Assembly: GCF_001550135.1 (NCBI RefSeq)
Contig: NZ_LRUE01000012.1
Coordinates: 62,001 to 126,000, forward strand
Length of the DNA: 64,000 nt
Source of the DNA: Pseudoalteromonas shioyasakiensis
GTDB taxonomy: Bacteria > Pseudomonadota > Gammaproteobacteria > Enterobacterales > Alteromonadaceae
Reading direction: 5' to 3'
Notes under the pieces: generated by a model
The model's database searches: none
What the model was told of the DNA's origin: nothing
Seen by the model: only the letters and a program-made list of their open reading frames with translations
Program-made: the position numbers and the translations under genes
In this document: piece by piece, positions 37,954 to 47,219 of the stretch
Numbering within the stretch: position 1 is the stretch's first letter
Layout of the letters: each line of letters opens with the position of its first letter

Positions 37954-39740
37954 GCCATTTGTAAAGTAGAGCTATCAGCTTGTACGCTGAGCGCTTTTTG
38001 ACGCTCGTTAAGCAGTGTGTAATCGGCTGTTTTAACGCTACTTACATAATGCCACTGGGCAAGCGCTTGCTGTTGAGTAAAGGTGACCGTTAAGTAACCG
38101 CGTTCAACTAAGTTGTTGTAGGCTAAGTCGTTAACCAGTAATGCAATAACTTGCTCAATTTGTGCGACAGCCTCACTCGATTGCGTATTTAACGCTAAGT
38201 AGTTCTCAAGACCTGGAGAAGAAACCGAAGATGTTGCAAACTCAACACCAGCTGCAGCGTTAGCAGAAACAGGGTTACTTGCATCAGTGACTAATTGTCC
38301 TGCCCAGCTGTTATGCGTGTCACCCGCTAAAACCACCAAGTTCTTTTGTGCAGCAATTGCAGTCCCAAGTATTACCTCTCGTTCATAAGCATAGCCATCC
38401 CATGCATCAAGATTATAAGGCGCTGTTGTTTCTACGCGTGCTCGCTGCTCACTAGTAACTGTTGGATCGCCAGCTAATACGCGCCCTTTAATTTGCGCAA
38501 GCTCACTAAATAAGGTATTTGCTTGAGCAAGTAATGCAGATGGATCAGCACCGTTTGCTTGAGTCACTTGAATATTCATTAGTAACTGTAAAATCTCGAA
38601 TGGCAAATGCATTTTGGTCATCAGCACTTGTTGCCCAAGTACTTGCCATTGTGTTGTTGCTGTCGTTAAACCATCAGTCAGCCATGTAAGTTGCTCGTTA
38701 CCTAATAGAGCACGAGTAGGTGAGCTAATTGCTGCAACAAAGTCAGTTTGTCCTTGGCTGCTGGTCAAGTCGAAATCCGCATAATTAACTTGCTCGTCGC
38801 GAGCTAAAACACGGGTATCGAGCATGTGTAATGAAACTAAATTACCAAACTCAAAGCGTCGATAAATACGTTCTTTATCGGCAACATTGCGGATAGGCAT
38901 CCATTCAAAGTAGGCTTGTAACGCATGCATTTTGCGCTCGCTAAATTCACCTTCGCCGTCGTTGTGATTTTCAGCGCCACTGTGCCATGTATCATTAGTT
39001 ATTTCATGGTCGTCCCAAACAGTAATAAATGCACAATGACTATGGGCAGCTTGCAAGTTATCGTCTTTACGATAATGGGCGTAACGTTTGCGATAATCCG
39101 CTAAAGAAATGATTTCATCGCTATTGTCATCAGGTAATAAACGGCCAAGTTCGGCGGCATCTTCAGTGGCATAACCTGTATTACCATATTCATAGATGTA
39201 GTCACCTAAGTGCAGTACTGCATCTAAATCGGTTTGTTTTGCGATTTCACCATACACATGGAAGTAGCCTGCAGGATAGTTCGCGCAAGAGACAACGGCA
39301 AATTTTACTTGTTCTATGTTGTCGGTTGGAAGCGTTTTACCTGCTCCAGTAGGTGAGGTTTTACCATTACTTATGAAGCGGTAGTAATAGGTGGTGTTGG
39401 CATCGAGACCTTGCAGATCAACTTTTAAGGTGAAGTCAGTTGCATCGCTTACCTGTGTTTCGCCATCATGGCTAATGGTTGTAAAGTTAGCATCTGTTGA
39501 GGCTTGCCAAACTACGTTAACACTCGTGACGTTTTCAAGAGGTGTTATGCGAGTCCAAATAATTAGACTATCAGCGAGCGGGTCGCCACTGGCAACACCG
39601 TGATCAAAGCTGACAGGGATTTGCTTTGTGGTTTCGTCATCATCGTCATTAAGACTACAGCCCGTTAAACCAAAAGATAAAACGGCGGCTCCAAAACCAG
39701 CCGCCGATGCCTTTAAAAAGCGTCTGCGCGTAAAAGTCAT
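37950..39740 (-). CDS. phoD: Alkaline phosphatase PhoD family protein, Tat-exported
   Basis: An extracytoplasmic phosphomonoesterase or phosphodiesterase of 596 residues that releases phosphate from organic esters. The twin-arginine motif TRRRFLK begins the signal peptide, and the hydrophobic core ends in a lipobox-like LTGC (Cys28). An N-terminal beta-domain (about 40-140) precedes the PhoD catalytic domain. Metal-binding motifs visible are SCANYPAGYFHVY, LHLGDYIYEYG, VWDDHEITNDTW and LAGDTHNSWAGQL; PhoD enzymes use Ca and Fe at these sites. The gene stands alone and overlaps the PH-domain gene tail-to-tail by 4 bases. No Pho-box could be identified upstream with confidence. Confidence 0.92.
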   Translation of the reverse strand: MTFTRRRFLKASAAGFGAAVLSFGLTGCSLNDDDDETTKQIPVSFDHGVASGDPLADSLIIWTRITPLENVTSVNVVWQASTDANFTTISHDGETQVSDATDFTLKVDLQGLDANTTYYYRFISNGKTSPTGAGKTLPTDNIEQVKFAVVSCANYPAGYFHVYGEIAKQTDLDAVLHLGDYIYEYGNTGYATEDAAELGRLLPDDNSDEIISLADYRKRYAHYRKDDNLQAAHSHCAFITVWDDHEITNDTWHSGAENHNDGEGEFSERKMHALQAYFEWMPIRNVADKERIYRRFEFGNLVSLHMLDTRVLARDEQVNYADFDLTSSQGQTDFVAAISSPTRALLGNEQLTWLTDGLTTATTQWQVLGQQVLMTKMHLPFEILQLLMNIQVTQANGADPSALLAQANTLFSELAQIKGRVLAGDPTVTSEQRARVETTAPYNLDAWDGYAYEREVILGTAIAAQKNLVVLAGDTHNSWAGQLVTDASNPVSANAAAGVEFATSSVSSPGLENYLALNTQSSEAVAQIEQVIALLVNDLAYNNLVERGYLTVTFTQQQALAQWHYVSSVKTADYTLLNERQKALSVQADSSTLQMA

Positions 39741-39802
39741 TGCTCTGTACCTATAAGTAGAAAAGTACGAGCTTATCCGACCAGTGTTACTGTTCTATGA
39801 AG

Positions 39803-40147
39803 TTAAAAAACCTGACAGATTTGTTCGGCATTACAGGTGATTACAGTGACATTTTCGTAGCCAACACGAGTCAGTGCTTCGGCACTTAGTGTGGCGCGGG
39901 CACTACTTGCACAGTGTAAGTAAATGGGTCTTGCAGGATCTTTTTCGATTTCCATTAATTTCATTTCAAGTACACCGCGTGGGATATTAATTGCACCTGT
40001 CGCTGCTTTAGTTGCGTGCTCAGCAGGTTCGCGTACGTCTATTAATAAACCATGGTTTTCGCTTAACTCTTGTTTTGCTTGGTCAGCGCTAATGCGGCGC
40101 TGGTTTGGGGCAATAATTTTCATTAAGTCAGGAATTGGTGTCAGCAT
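39803..40147 (-). CDS. Rhodanese-like domain protein
   Basis: A 114-residue single-domain sulfurtransferase. The active-site loop is CASSAR with Cys79 and Arg84, and LIDVREPAEHA and GAINIPRG are the family signatures. Cys79 should carry a persulfide. GGAGG overlapping the end of the DUF2892 gene lies about 6 bases before ATG 40147 and decides the start; the in-frame ATG at 40165 is inside that gene. It is translated together with the DUF2892 gene, 1 base after its stop. In E. coli YgaP the same two domains are fused in the opposite order. Confidence 0.92.
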   Translation of the reverse strand: MLTPIPDLMKIIAPNQRRISADQAKQELSENHGLLIDVREPAEHATKAATGAINIPRGVLEMKLMEIEKDPARPIYLHCASSARATLSAEALTRVGYENVTVITCNAEQICQVF

Positions 40148-40148
40148 A

Positions 40149-40337
40149 CTAATCCTCCATGCCAAGTTTGCGTAAAATGGTGATCATTGGGCACCACTTA
40201 GTGAATGCCGATTGAATTAAGTTTAGAGCAATAAATACCGTAAACCAAATCCACAGTGGACTGTGAAACTGTTGTAGCAACAATGAAATACAGATCATTA
40301 CACCAGCAATTAAGCGAAGCGCGTCATTTAGTTTCAT
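40149..40337 (-). CDS. DUF2892 (YgaP membrane-domain-like) small membrane protein
   Basis: A 62-residue inner-membrane protein with two hydrophobic helices (about 8-25 and 27-45) followed by FTKWCPMITILRKLG, the short Cys-Pro-containing pattern of the YgaP membrane tail. It is the first gene of a two-gene operon; its stop TAG is 1 base from the rhodanese ATG. Operator-like inverted repeats lie upstream (40389-40422), between it and the divergent arsR-type gene. Its role is probably to hold or serve the sulfurtransferase at the membrane. Confidence 0.8.
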   Translation of the reverse strand: MKLNDALRLIAGVMICISLLLQQFHSPLWIWFTVFIALNLIQSAFTKWCPMITILRKLGMED

Positions 40338-40388
40338 AATAAGACCTCGATAACAGAGTGATGTATTTAATATATTAGATAATGCTAC

Positions 40389-40422
40389 ATTAGTAAATTC
40401 TAATATTAGACTTTTCTAATAT
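40389..40422. promoter_or_regulatory. Inverted repeats between the rhodanese operon and the ArsR-type regulator
   Basis: Two AT-rich palindromes lie together: ATTAG-N6-CTAAT (40389-40404) and ATATTAGA-CTTT-TCTAATAT (40403-40422, perfect 8-base arms). They share the half-site TTAG/CTAA. The position between divergent starts and the AT-rich shape suit an ArsR-family repressor of the BigR/YgaV type acting on both sides. Confidence 0.65.
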
Positions 40423-40470
40423 ATCAATCTATACTTTAGCGGTATTTTAAGAATATAGAGTAGTGTGATT

Positions 40471-40773
40471 ATGAACATCGATTTTGCGGCTATGGCCGAC
40501 AATGTGGAACAAGCAGAGCAAATGCTAAAGATATTGGCGAATAAAAATCGCTTGATGATCTTATGTTCGCTGCAAGATGGTGAAATGAGCGTGAGCGAAT
40601 TAAACGAAGCTGTGCCATTGGCGCAGTCAGCATTATCGCAACACTTAGCGGCGCTGAGAAAAGTTCAGATAGTTGCGACTCGACGTGAAAGCCAAACTAT
40701 CTATTATCGCGTGGTCGATAAAAGTGTTATGGCAATCCTTGAAACCCTTCATGGTTTATTTTGCAAAAGGTAG
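40471..40773 (+). CDS. ArsR/SmtB-family regulator with a BigR/SqrR-type cysteine pair
   Basis: A 100-residue winged-helix repressor. The recognition helix is in AQSALSQHLAALRK. Cys32 (RLMILCSL) and Cys98 (GLFCKR) are 66 residues apart, the same spacing as the sensing cysteines of BigR (42/108) and SqrR (41/107), which react with persulfides. The other motifs (ANKNRLMILC, ESQTIYYRV) resemble HlyU and YgaV. ATG 40471 was chosen over GTG 40465 because the sequence from 40471 matches the family start. It is divergent from a DUF2892-rhodanese pair and 7 bases upstream of an RND permease, so it probably controls both. Confidence 0.9.
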   Translation: MNIDFAAMADNVEQAEQMLKILANKNRLMILCSLQDGEMSVSELNEAVPLAQSALSQHLAALRKVQIVATRRESQTIYYRVVDKSVMAILETLHGLFCKR

Positions 40774-40780
40774 TTAAGCA

Positions 40781-43700
40781 ATGAATGCTATCGATAATGC
40801 AGTAAAAAACAGCTTGAGCGGTCGCCTCCCTGTCATTATTTTTATTATGTCGGTACTGCTTGGTTTAATGGCATTAAAGCAAACCCCTCGTGAAGAAGAG
40901 CCGCAAATTGTGGTTCCTATGCTTGATATATATGTGGCAGCGCCAAACGTCGAAGCGCCAGAAGTAGCTAGGCTGGTAACTGAACCATTGGAAAAGTTAT
41001 TGGCACAGTTAACGGGCGTTGAGCATATTTACTCGACTACACAAAGTAATGCTGCTGTTGTTACTCTTCGCTTTGAAGTTGGTCACGACCGTGAGCAAGC
41101 CATTCTCGACACTTACGCTAAACTCTATAGCTATCAACACACTATGGCGTCAGTGATCAGCTCATGGCAAATACGTCCGGTTGAAGTGAACGACGTGCCA
41201 ATAGTAATGCTGGGCTTATTTAGTAAAGATCCAAAACTTTACGATGATTATCAACTAACTCGCTTTGCCAACGAAATCGCTAGCAGTTTACAGCGCATCG
41301 AAAATACCAGCGAAGTGAAAGTGATTGCAGGTAGAACTCGTCAATTAACGATTAACCTTGATGCAAGTGCCCTTGCTGCACATCAAACAACCCTAACTGA
41401 TGTGTATTATGCGCTTAGCGTATCTAACCAATTAGTGAATGTGGGCAGCGTTGTTGAGGGTAAGCAGCAAATCGCCTTACAAGTGGGTGATGTTTTACGC
41501 TCTCAATCTGCGATTGAACGGCTTGTTGTCAATGTGGTTAATGGTAAGAGTGTTTACCTAAGTGATGTGGCCCAGGTGAGTGATGGGCCAAGCGAAGCAC
41601 AAAGTTATCAATGGTTGGCTCAATCAGATAATCAGCAACAACTTCCTTTAGTCACAATTAGTGTCGCTAAACAAGCAGGTACCAATGCGGTAGCTGTAGC
41701 CAATGAAGTGCACAGCATGATGGATAGCTTATCGGCTAATCTACTACCAGATGAACTGGGCTACACCGTACTGCGTGACTATGGCCAAACCGCGAATGAA
41801 AAAGTAAATAACCTTACATCGAGCTTAGTGTTTGCGGTATTTACCGTGGTTATTTTTGTTGGCGTATTTTTAGGTTGGCGACCAGCGATTGTTGTGGGGC
41901 TAGCGGTACCTATTTGCTACGGCATCACCCTGACACTTGATTTTGCCTTTGGCTATACGATTAACCGAGTCACGCTGTTTGCATTAATACTTTCTTTAGG
42001 TTTATTGGTTGATGATCCCATTACTGGGATAGACAACATAAGTCGCTTTTTAACAAAAAAAGGCGATAAAAAACAACGCATAGTTGATGCCATGAGCGAA
42101 ATTCGTGTGGCGCTGTTTATGTCTACATTGACCATTATGGTGGCATTTATCCCACTTGCATTTATCACCGGCATGATGGGGCCGTATATGGCACCGATGG
42201 CATTCAATGTACCGGTCAGTGTGATGGTTTCAACCATAGTGGCATTTTTTGTCACGCCATGGTTAGCCATGAAATTACTTAAAGCGCCAGTCGATGACAG
42301 CATGCAACTAGAAGCTAATCCCCATAGCTTATACGAGCGCATATTGTCACCATTACTTGAGTCTAAAGGCCGCGCCAAACTCGTTCTATGGACCACATTA
42401 GCCTTGTTTGTCGCCAGTGCCATGCTACCCGTAATGCGTGCAGTACCTCTAAAGCTATTACCGTTTGATAATAAAAACGAGTTGCAAGTTTTAATTGATA
42501 TGCCAGAAGGCACAAGCCTTGAGCAAACCGCCGCTTTTACTCGACAAGTACAAACCATCACTTGGCAATTAAATGAAGTAAGCGAGGCGGCAGCCTACGT
42601 TGGTCAGCCATCAAGCATGGACTTTAATGGTATGGTGCGTAGTTATTATCGACGTGAAGCTGCTAATTTAGCTGAGCTCAGAGTATTACTGCTTGATAAA
42701 ACTGAGCGTGATCATCAATCTCATGGCGTGGTCATGCGCTTGCGTGCCGCATTAGCGCCACTGGCAACCGATGGCATTGTAATTAAAGTGGTTGAAGTAC
42801 CACCTGGTCCGCCGGTTTTAAGTACCTTAGTGGCCGAAGTGTACAGTGAGCCATTTGTTGATACAGGCACTCACTATCAAGCAGCACTTGCCGTTGCAGC
42901 AAGGTTAAAACAAGAGCCGCATGTGGTTGAAGTTGATACCAGTATTGCTGCCAATGCGCCGTTACAGCGTTTTGTTACCGATAAAAGTAAAGCGTCATTG
43001 TCGGCGGTGTCTACGCAAGATATTGCCCAGACCTTAGCCATTGCCTCACATGGACAAAATGTTGGGGTGTTATATGTTAGCGGCGAAACAGACCCTGTCG
43101 ATATAAAGTTACAACTGCCTTATCAAGATCGTAACCAATTTGCTCAATTGCTGGCATTACAAGTGCGTGGTGATAGGGAGCTTGCAAAAACCAGTGATGA
43201 ATTTGGGCTACAAAGTGCACCGCGGCCGCTGGTGGCGCTATCTGAGTTAGGTGAATTTCAGCATCAAGAGGTTGCCAAGCCAATTATGCGTAAAGATCAG
43301 CGTAATGTTGTATATGTTATGGCTGAGCTAAATGGGCGTACACCCGCTGAAATTATTGCTGACGTTAATGCCGACTTAGGCATCAGCGCTGACGAATTTA
43401 GCCAAACAGATTGGCAAAGTAGGCACTTTTTCAACAATGGTGGTAGCCAAGCTTGGCAATTACCTGCTGGCACTGACGTGACCTTTAGTGGTGAAGGCGA
43501 ATGGCGAATTACCATTGATGTATTCAGAGATATGGGGATTGCCTTTGCGTTTGCGCTCACTGCAATTTTCATCATCTTACGCATTCAAACAAACTCTGCG
43601 AGTTTGTCACTGATCATCATGTCGGCTATTCCATTAACCGTAATAGGGATCATGCCGGGCTTTTGGCTATTAAATCAATTTGGAGAGCGCAGCATTGCTG

Positions 43701-44068
43701 GTGCTCCAGAGCCGGTGCTATTCACCGCAACAGCCATGATAGGCATGATTGCACTTGCCGGTATTGTGGTTCGTAACTCACTTATTTTAGTTGAGTTTAT
43801 AAATCAAGCTCGCGGCCAAGGTATGGCAATTAAACAGGCTTTAATCGCCGCAGGTACGGTGCGTATGCGCCCTGTGTTACTCACAGCGGGAACCACCTTA
43901 TTAGGTAACTTGGTGATCACCCTAGACCCGGTATTTAGCGGTCTAGCGATCGCAATTATTTTTGGTATTGTGGCATCAACAATGTTCTCATTATTTGTTG
44001 TGCCGCTGGTTTATTATTTAGTGTTTGCAAAGGATGCAGCCAAAGAGGAACAAGCTCATGCAGGGTAA
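40781..44068 (+). CDS. RND efflux permease
   Basis: A 1095-residue AcrB-like inner-membrane pump driven by the proton gradient. The first hydrophobic helix is at about 14-32; six segments lie around 340-540 and another set around 900-1085. Two periplasmic docking/porter domains lie between them. The proton-relay region is visible as LLVDDPITGIDNISRF (the Asp-Asp pair in transmembrane 4). It starts 7 bases after the arsR-type gene and overlaps the following adaptor gene by 11 bases, so regulator, pump and adaptor form one operon. No TolC-type outer-membrane factor is present. The substrate is unknown; coupling to a thiol/persulfide sensor suggests reactive sulfur or electrophile stress. Confidence 0.92.
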   Translation: MNAIDNAVKNSLSGRLPVIIFIMSVLLGLMALKQTPREEEPQIVVPMLDIYVAAPNVEAPEVARLVTEPLEKLLAQLTGVEHIYSTTQSNAAVVTLRFEVGHDREQAILDTYAKLYSYQHTMASVISSWQIRPVEVNDVPIVMLGLFSKDPKLYDDYQLTRFANEIASSLQRIENTSEVKVIAGRTRQLTINLDASALAAHQTTLTDVYYALSVSNQLVNVGSVVEGKQQIALQVGDVLRSQSAIERLVVNVVNGKSVYLSDVAQVSDGPSEAQSYQWLAQSDNQQQLPLVTISVAKQAGTNAVAVANEVHSMMDSLSANLLPDELGYTVLRDYGQTANEKVNNLTSSLVFAVFTVVIFVGVFLGWRPAIVVGLAVPICYGITLTLDFAFGYTINRVTLFALILSLGLLVDDPITGIDNISRFLTKKGDKKQRIVDAMSEIRVALFMSTLTIMVAFIPLAFITGMMGPYMAPMAFNVPVSVMVSTIVAFFVTPWLAMKLLKAPVDDSMQLEANPHSLYERILSPLLESKGRAKLVLWTTLALFVASAMLPVMRAVPLKLLPFDNKNELQVLIDMPEGTSLEQTAAFTRQVQTITWQLNEVSEAAAYVGQPSSMDFNGMVRSYYRREAANLAELRVLLLDKTERDHQSHGVVMRLRAALAPLATDGIVIKVVEVPPGPPVLSTLVAEVYSEPFVDTGTHYQAALAVAARLKQEPHVVEVDTSIAANAPLQRFVTDKSKASLSAVSTQDIAQTLAIASHGQNVGVLYVSGETDPVDIKLQLPYQDRNQFAQLLALQVRGDRELAKTSDEFGLQSAPRPLVALSELGEFQHQEVAKPIMRKDQRNVVYVMAELNGRTPAEIIADVNADLGISADEFSQTDWQSRHFFNNGGSQAWQLPAGTDVTFSGEGEWRITIDVFRDMGIAFAFALTAIFIILRIQTNSASLSLIIMSAIPLTVIGIMPGFWLLNQFGERSIAGAPEPVLFTATAMIGMIALAGIVVRNSLILVEFINQARGQGMAIKQALIAAGTVRMRPVLLTAGTTLLGNLVITLDPVFSGLAIAIIFGIVASTMFSLFVVPLVYYLVFAKDAAKEEQAHAG

Positions 44069-45119
44069 ATCGAAACTTATTGGTTCAATCATCGCGTTAT
44101 CTGTGATTATTGTGGCGGTACTTTACATGGCGGGCAGTTTTTCTGATAAGCAAGCTGCAGGCATGAAAAACCCATCGGCAAATGATTACACTGGTCAGTT
44201 AGTGACTGTGACACTGGCAGATATTGCCCGTGATGAAGTTGTACCGGGCACCGTGATTGCAAAACAAAATACGCAAATCTCTTCTCGTGTAATGGCACAA
44301 GTTGAGCGTTTAAATGTACGCGCTGGCGATACTGTAAAACAAGGTGACGTGCTAATTACCTTGCAGCAAGATGACTTTAAAGCAGGACTTGCTCAAAGCG
44401 AAGCACAAATAAATGCAATTAATGCCTCGCTGACTCAAGCTGAGAAACAACTAAAGCGTATTAACGACTTATACAAGCAAGGCTTGGTATCTGTTAGCGA
44501 ATACGACGATGCAAAAGCAAGGTTCGATAATTTAACTGCGAACCTAGCGATTGCTAAACAGCAGCAAACACAAGCGCAAGTTGCACTGAGTTTTACGCAA
44601 ATTAAAGCGCCGATTTCAGGTGTTGTGGTTGAACGTTTTGCAGAGCCTGGGGATACCGCAACTCCTGGCACGCCATTACTCGCACTGTATAACCCACAAC
44701 AATTGCAATTAGCATTTAATGTCAGAGAACAACAAGCAATTAAGTTGAATGTTGGTCAAACTCTAACGGTTAAACTACCTGCTTTATCTACGTCAATGCC
44801 TGCCACAGTGACAGAAATTGTGCCTGTTGCTGATAGTGCTGCGCGTAGTATGGAAATCCGTTTAGAAACAGATGCGCAAACTGGGTTAATGCCTGGGCTT
44901 TATGCGCAATTACAATTACCGCTCGCCACTGAAAAAGGGGTGTTGATTGAATCAAGCTGGGTGCACCAATATGGCCAATTGAGTATGGTCTATTTACTTG
45001 AAAATAATCAGATAGTGCGCCGCTATGTGCGGCTTGGCGAAATGGTCAATGGCCAGCAGCACATCGTTTCAGGTTTAAACCCGGGTGATGTGCTGGCTGT
45101 TGATTTTAAAGCTAAATAA
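44058..45119 (+). CDS. RND periplasmic adaptor (membrane-fusion protein)
   Basis: A 353-residue AcrA-like adaptor that links the RND permease to an outer-membrane channel. A single N-terminal membrane anchor (about 6-25) precedes the barrel-sandwich/lipoyl half-motifs ([19 protein letters not shown] and [22 protein letters not shown] segment), an alpha-hairpin (about 105-160) and the C-terminal beta-barrel. ATG 44058 lies inside the end of the permease gene, with GAGGA about 9 bases upstream. The order permease-adaptor is the reverse of the common adaptor-permease order. Its stop region overlaps the opposite nitroreductase gene by 8 bases. Confidence 0.9.
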   Translation: MQGKSKLIGSIIALSVIIVAVLYMAGSFSDKQAAGMKNPSANDYTGQLVTVTLADIARDEVVPGTVIAKQNTQISSRVMAQVERLNVRAGDTVKQGDVLITLQQDDFKAGLAQSEAQINAINASLTQAEKQLKRINDLYKQGLVSVSEYDDAKARFDNLTANLAIAKQQQTQAQVALSFTQIKAPISGVVVERFAEPGDTATPGTPLLALYNPQQLQLAFNVREQQAIKLNVGQTLTVKLPALSTSMPATVTEIVPVADSAARSMEIRLETDAQTGLMPGLYAQLQLPLATEKGVLIESSWVHQYGQLSMVYLLENNQIVRRYVRLGEMVNGQQHIVSGLNPGDVLAVDFKAK

Positions 45120-45789
45120 AGGTCGCTATTTCGTCTAGCGACTTTTTCACTAAGGCATGCTCAGGGATGGTTGCATCTGTTCCTGGGTAGCCTGCAATTA
45201 GCAGCATGTAAGGGCGCTCATTATCTTTATCGCGGCCGCAAATTTCGGTTAAAAAGCTCATTGGCTTTGGTGTATGCGTAAGGGTTGCAAGGCCAGCTCT
45301 GTGTAGTGCTTGAATTAAAAAGCCGGTTGCTAGGCCAACAGATTCATGAACATAGTAATTGGTATTTTTGTCATCGGCAGAAATACCGCCTTTCTTTTGA
45401 CTAAACACGGCAATTAGCCAAGGCGCATGCTCAAGGTAGGGCTTACTGGCATCTGTGCCAAGTGGTTTTAAGGCATCTAACCATTCTTCACCTGCGCGAC
45501 CTTCATAAAATGAGCGCTCTAGTTTTTCAGCGGCTTCTCGAATTTGTTTTTTCACATCGCTGCTGTGTATTGCTACAAAGTGCCAAGGTTGATGATTGGC
45601 ACCGCTCGGTGCAGTGCCAGCCGCTCTAATACAGGTTTCGATTATTTCTTTTGGCACTGGGCGGTCGCTAAAGCTGCGAATACTGTGGCGACGCTGACTC
45701 ACGGCTAAAAACTCTTCGGCGCGTTTTAGCATCTCGTCATGAGGGTACTCAATAAAGTCGTTGAGTGGCTGATTTTTGTGTTCTTGCAT
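45112..45789 (-). CDS. Nitroreductase family protein
   Basis: An FMN-dependent NAD(P)H oxidoreductase of 225 residues. The N-terminal [18 protein letters not shown] is the FMN phosphate-binding start of the family (Arg-Arg-Ser-like), and [15 protein letters not shown] is the second flavin motif. The length and the long N-terminal extension fit the nitroreductase/BluB superfamily, but BluB-specific features were not sought. Substrate unknown; quinones, nitroaromatics or enones are usual. It ends inside the RND adaptor gene region by tail overlap and starts 29 bases from the YfeK-like gene. Confidence 0.88.
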   Translation of the reverse strand: MQEHKNQPLNDFIEYPHDEMLKRAEEFLAVSQRRHSIRSFSDRPVPKEIIETCIRAAGTAPSGANHQPWHFVAIHSSDVKKQIREAAEKLERSFYEGRAGEEWLDALKPLGTDASKPYLEHAPWLIAVFSQKKGGISADDKNTNYYVHESVGLATGFLIQALHRAGLATLTHTPKPMSFLTEICGRDKDNERPYMLLIAGYPGTDATIPEHALVKKSLDEIATFI

Positions 45790-45818
45790 GGCTTTTCGCT
45801 TCTTGTGTGTTGATGATT

Positions 45819-46193
45819 TTAATTATGAATATGTTGGTTTCGGCGGTACTCTTTTAATTCATTGCTCAACCAATCTTTTGCATTGAGTAACGACCCATTG
45901 CTGAGTCTTACTTTATAGGGCTTACCGCTCCATGAGCTTTTACTCGCTAGGTTTTCGATAAATTTTTCTGCAGTTTTTGCATAGCGGGTCGCTTTTCGAT
46001 ACTTCATAGCAAGGTGTTCGGCAGCATCTTGGCTTGAGTGCTCTGTGCCGTTGCGAATAAATACGGCATCGCTTTTAGCAACAAAATCAATGAGGTGATT
46101 TATCTCTTGTTCGGGGGTGGCTGCATCACTGAATTGGCTAATGCTCAATAATATTAACGCGATAAACCAATATCCTCTCATACATAATCTCAT
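45819..46193 (-). CDS. YfeK-like (DUF5329) exported protein
   Basis: A 124-residue protein with an N-terminal signal peptide (to about 24, SDAA). The central segments [32 protein letters not shown] and [20 protein letters not shown] closely follow E. coli YfeK as I recall it. Function is unknown; periplasmic location is inferred. Its ATG overlaps the stop of the upstream EEP hydrolase gene by 4 bases (ATGA), so the two are co-translated. Confidence 0.8.
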   Translation of the reverse strand: MRLCMRGYWFIALILLSISQFSDAATPEQEINHLIDFVAKSDAVFIRNGTEHSSQDAAEHLAMKYRKATRYAKTAEKFIENLASKSSWSGKPYKVRLSNGSLLNAKDWLSNELKEYRRNQHIHN

Positions 46194-47044
46194 AGCGTTT
46201 GATGCTCTATCGTCAGGGTTGCAATAATTGGGTTATGATCTGAGCTTGCAAGCTCAGGCACAACGGTTGTTTCTATTTTGACACCTCGCACCCACACTTG
46301 GTCAAGTGCTAATCCAAATGCTTTGGTGCGCTTATCATCTAAATAGATAGCTTCGTGCAAACCTAGTTGGGTTAATGTTTGCTGTAATAAGGCTTGGCGC
46401 TCATCACTCCAGGTATTGAGATCACCGGCAAATACGATTGGGCCTTTATGCGTTCGCATAATAGCGGCGGCATCGTCTAGCTGTTGTTTAAAGTCACTTA
46501 TACCAATCGTAAAGTTAATGGCATGAAGGTTAATACTCAGTAATAACTGTTGATCTGGCAGCGCATACTCCACAATATTGGTGGCTTTTGGGCTACGTAG
46601 CCAAGGTTCTTTATGGGTGAGTGTACAATGCACAGTAGCTGGCCAGCGGCTGAGTGTCATAACCCCTGATTGCACGCCGCCACTCTTATACCCTTTAGCA
46701 AAGCGCCAATAGGGTTTGAGCTTTGTAAGCGCAGGCTCTTCGATAGCTTCTTGTAGTAACACAATATCAGCATCGGCATTTAGCTTTTGCAAATCTGTGA
46801 GTAAGCCATCTATTTGTGCTTTGTAGATATTCCAACTCAATAACTTGAACTGATAGGGCAAAATATAATGTTTAGCGTAAGTTTGCATGCGGCTTTGCGC
46901 TAATTGCTGTTGGCAATTAGCAAGGTTCACAGCGGTTTTGGTTATACCTTGTTGCTCATCAGAGCTAGGATCGCTTGAAAAGCTATACCAAGACAGCACA
47001 CTCAAACACACAAGTAATAAAAATATACGCAGATATGCCGTCAT
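46190..47044 (-). CDS. Endonuclease/exonuclease/phosphatase (EEP) family protein
   Basis: A 284-residue metal-dependent phosphoesterase, probably exported or membrane-anchored (hydrophobic N-terminus 5-22). Active-site motifs in order: LLSWNIYKAQ (Asn), LLQEAIEEP (Glu), FAGDLNTWS (Asp, Asn) and SSDHNPIIATL (Asp, His), as in DNase I and exonuclease III. The N-terminal anchor points to an extracytoplasmic role, and related proteins act on nucleic acid or phospholipid; the substrate cannot be told. It begins the operon that ends with the YfeK-like gene and is divergent from a Bor-like lipoprotein gene. Confidence 0.88.
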   Translation of the reverse strand: MTAYLRIFLLLVCLSVLSWYSFSSDPSSDEQQGITKTAVNLANCQQQLAQSRMQTYAKHYILPYQFKLLSWNIYKAQIDGLLTDLQKLNADADIVLLQEAIEEPALTKLKPYWRFAKGYKSGGVQSGVMTLSRWPATVHCTLTHKEPWLRSPKATNIVEYALPDQQLLLSINLHAINFTIGISDFKQQLDDAAAIMRTHKGPIVFAGDLNTWSDERQALLQQTLTQLGLHEAIYLDDKRTKAFGLALDQVWVRGVKIETTVVPELASSDHNPIIATLTIEHQTL

Positions 47045-47114
47045 AATGACCTTTAGTTACTTTTCTCAAGAGTTAGTCGTCGATAGCCCCAGTTTAGTTC
47101 AAAGGCTAAATGTT

Positions 47115-47142
47115 AGAAACTGTAGTATTTCCTACAATTTCT
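47115..47142. promoter_or_regulatory. Near-perfect inverted repeat between the EEP gene and the Bor-like operon
   Basis: AGAAACTGTAG (47115-47125) and CTACAATTTCT (47132-47142) are 11-base arms with one mismatch and a 6-base spacer. It sits between divergent genes, where a regulator could act on both. Palindrome TGAGTACTCA (47163-47172) and a small hairpin (47187-47204) lie closer to the Bor-like start. Confidence 0.35.
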
Positions 47143-47219
47143 ATACGCTTTCTTACCCAAAATGAGTACTCATATTCTTATACTTACTGAGCTTAACAAC
47201 TCAGATAAAGGAACTACTC

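Noticed and set aside
41953..42561. 202-residue minus-strand frame inside the RND permease gene
   Set aside because: It lies wholly inside the permease gene, whose protein is conserved throughout, and its own translation looks like no protein family.
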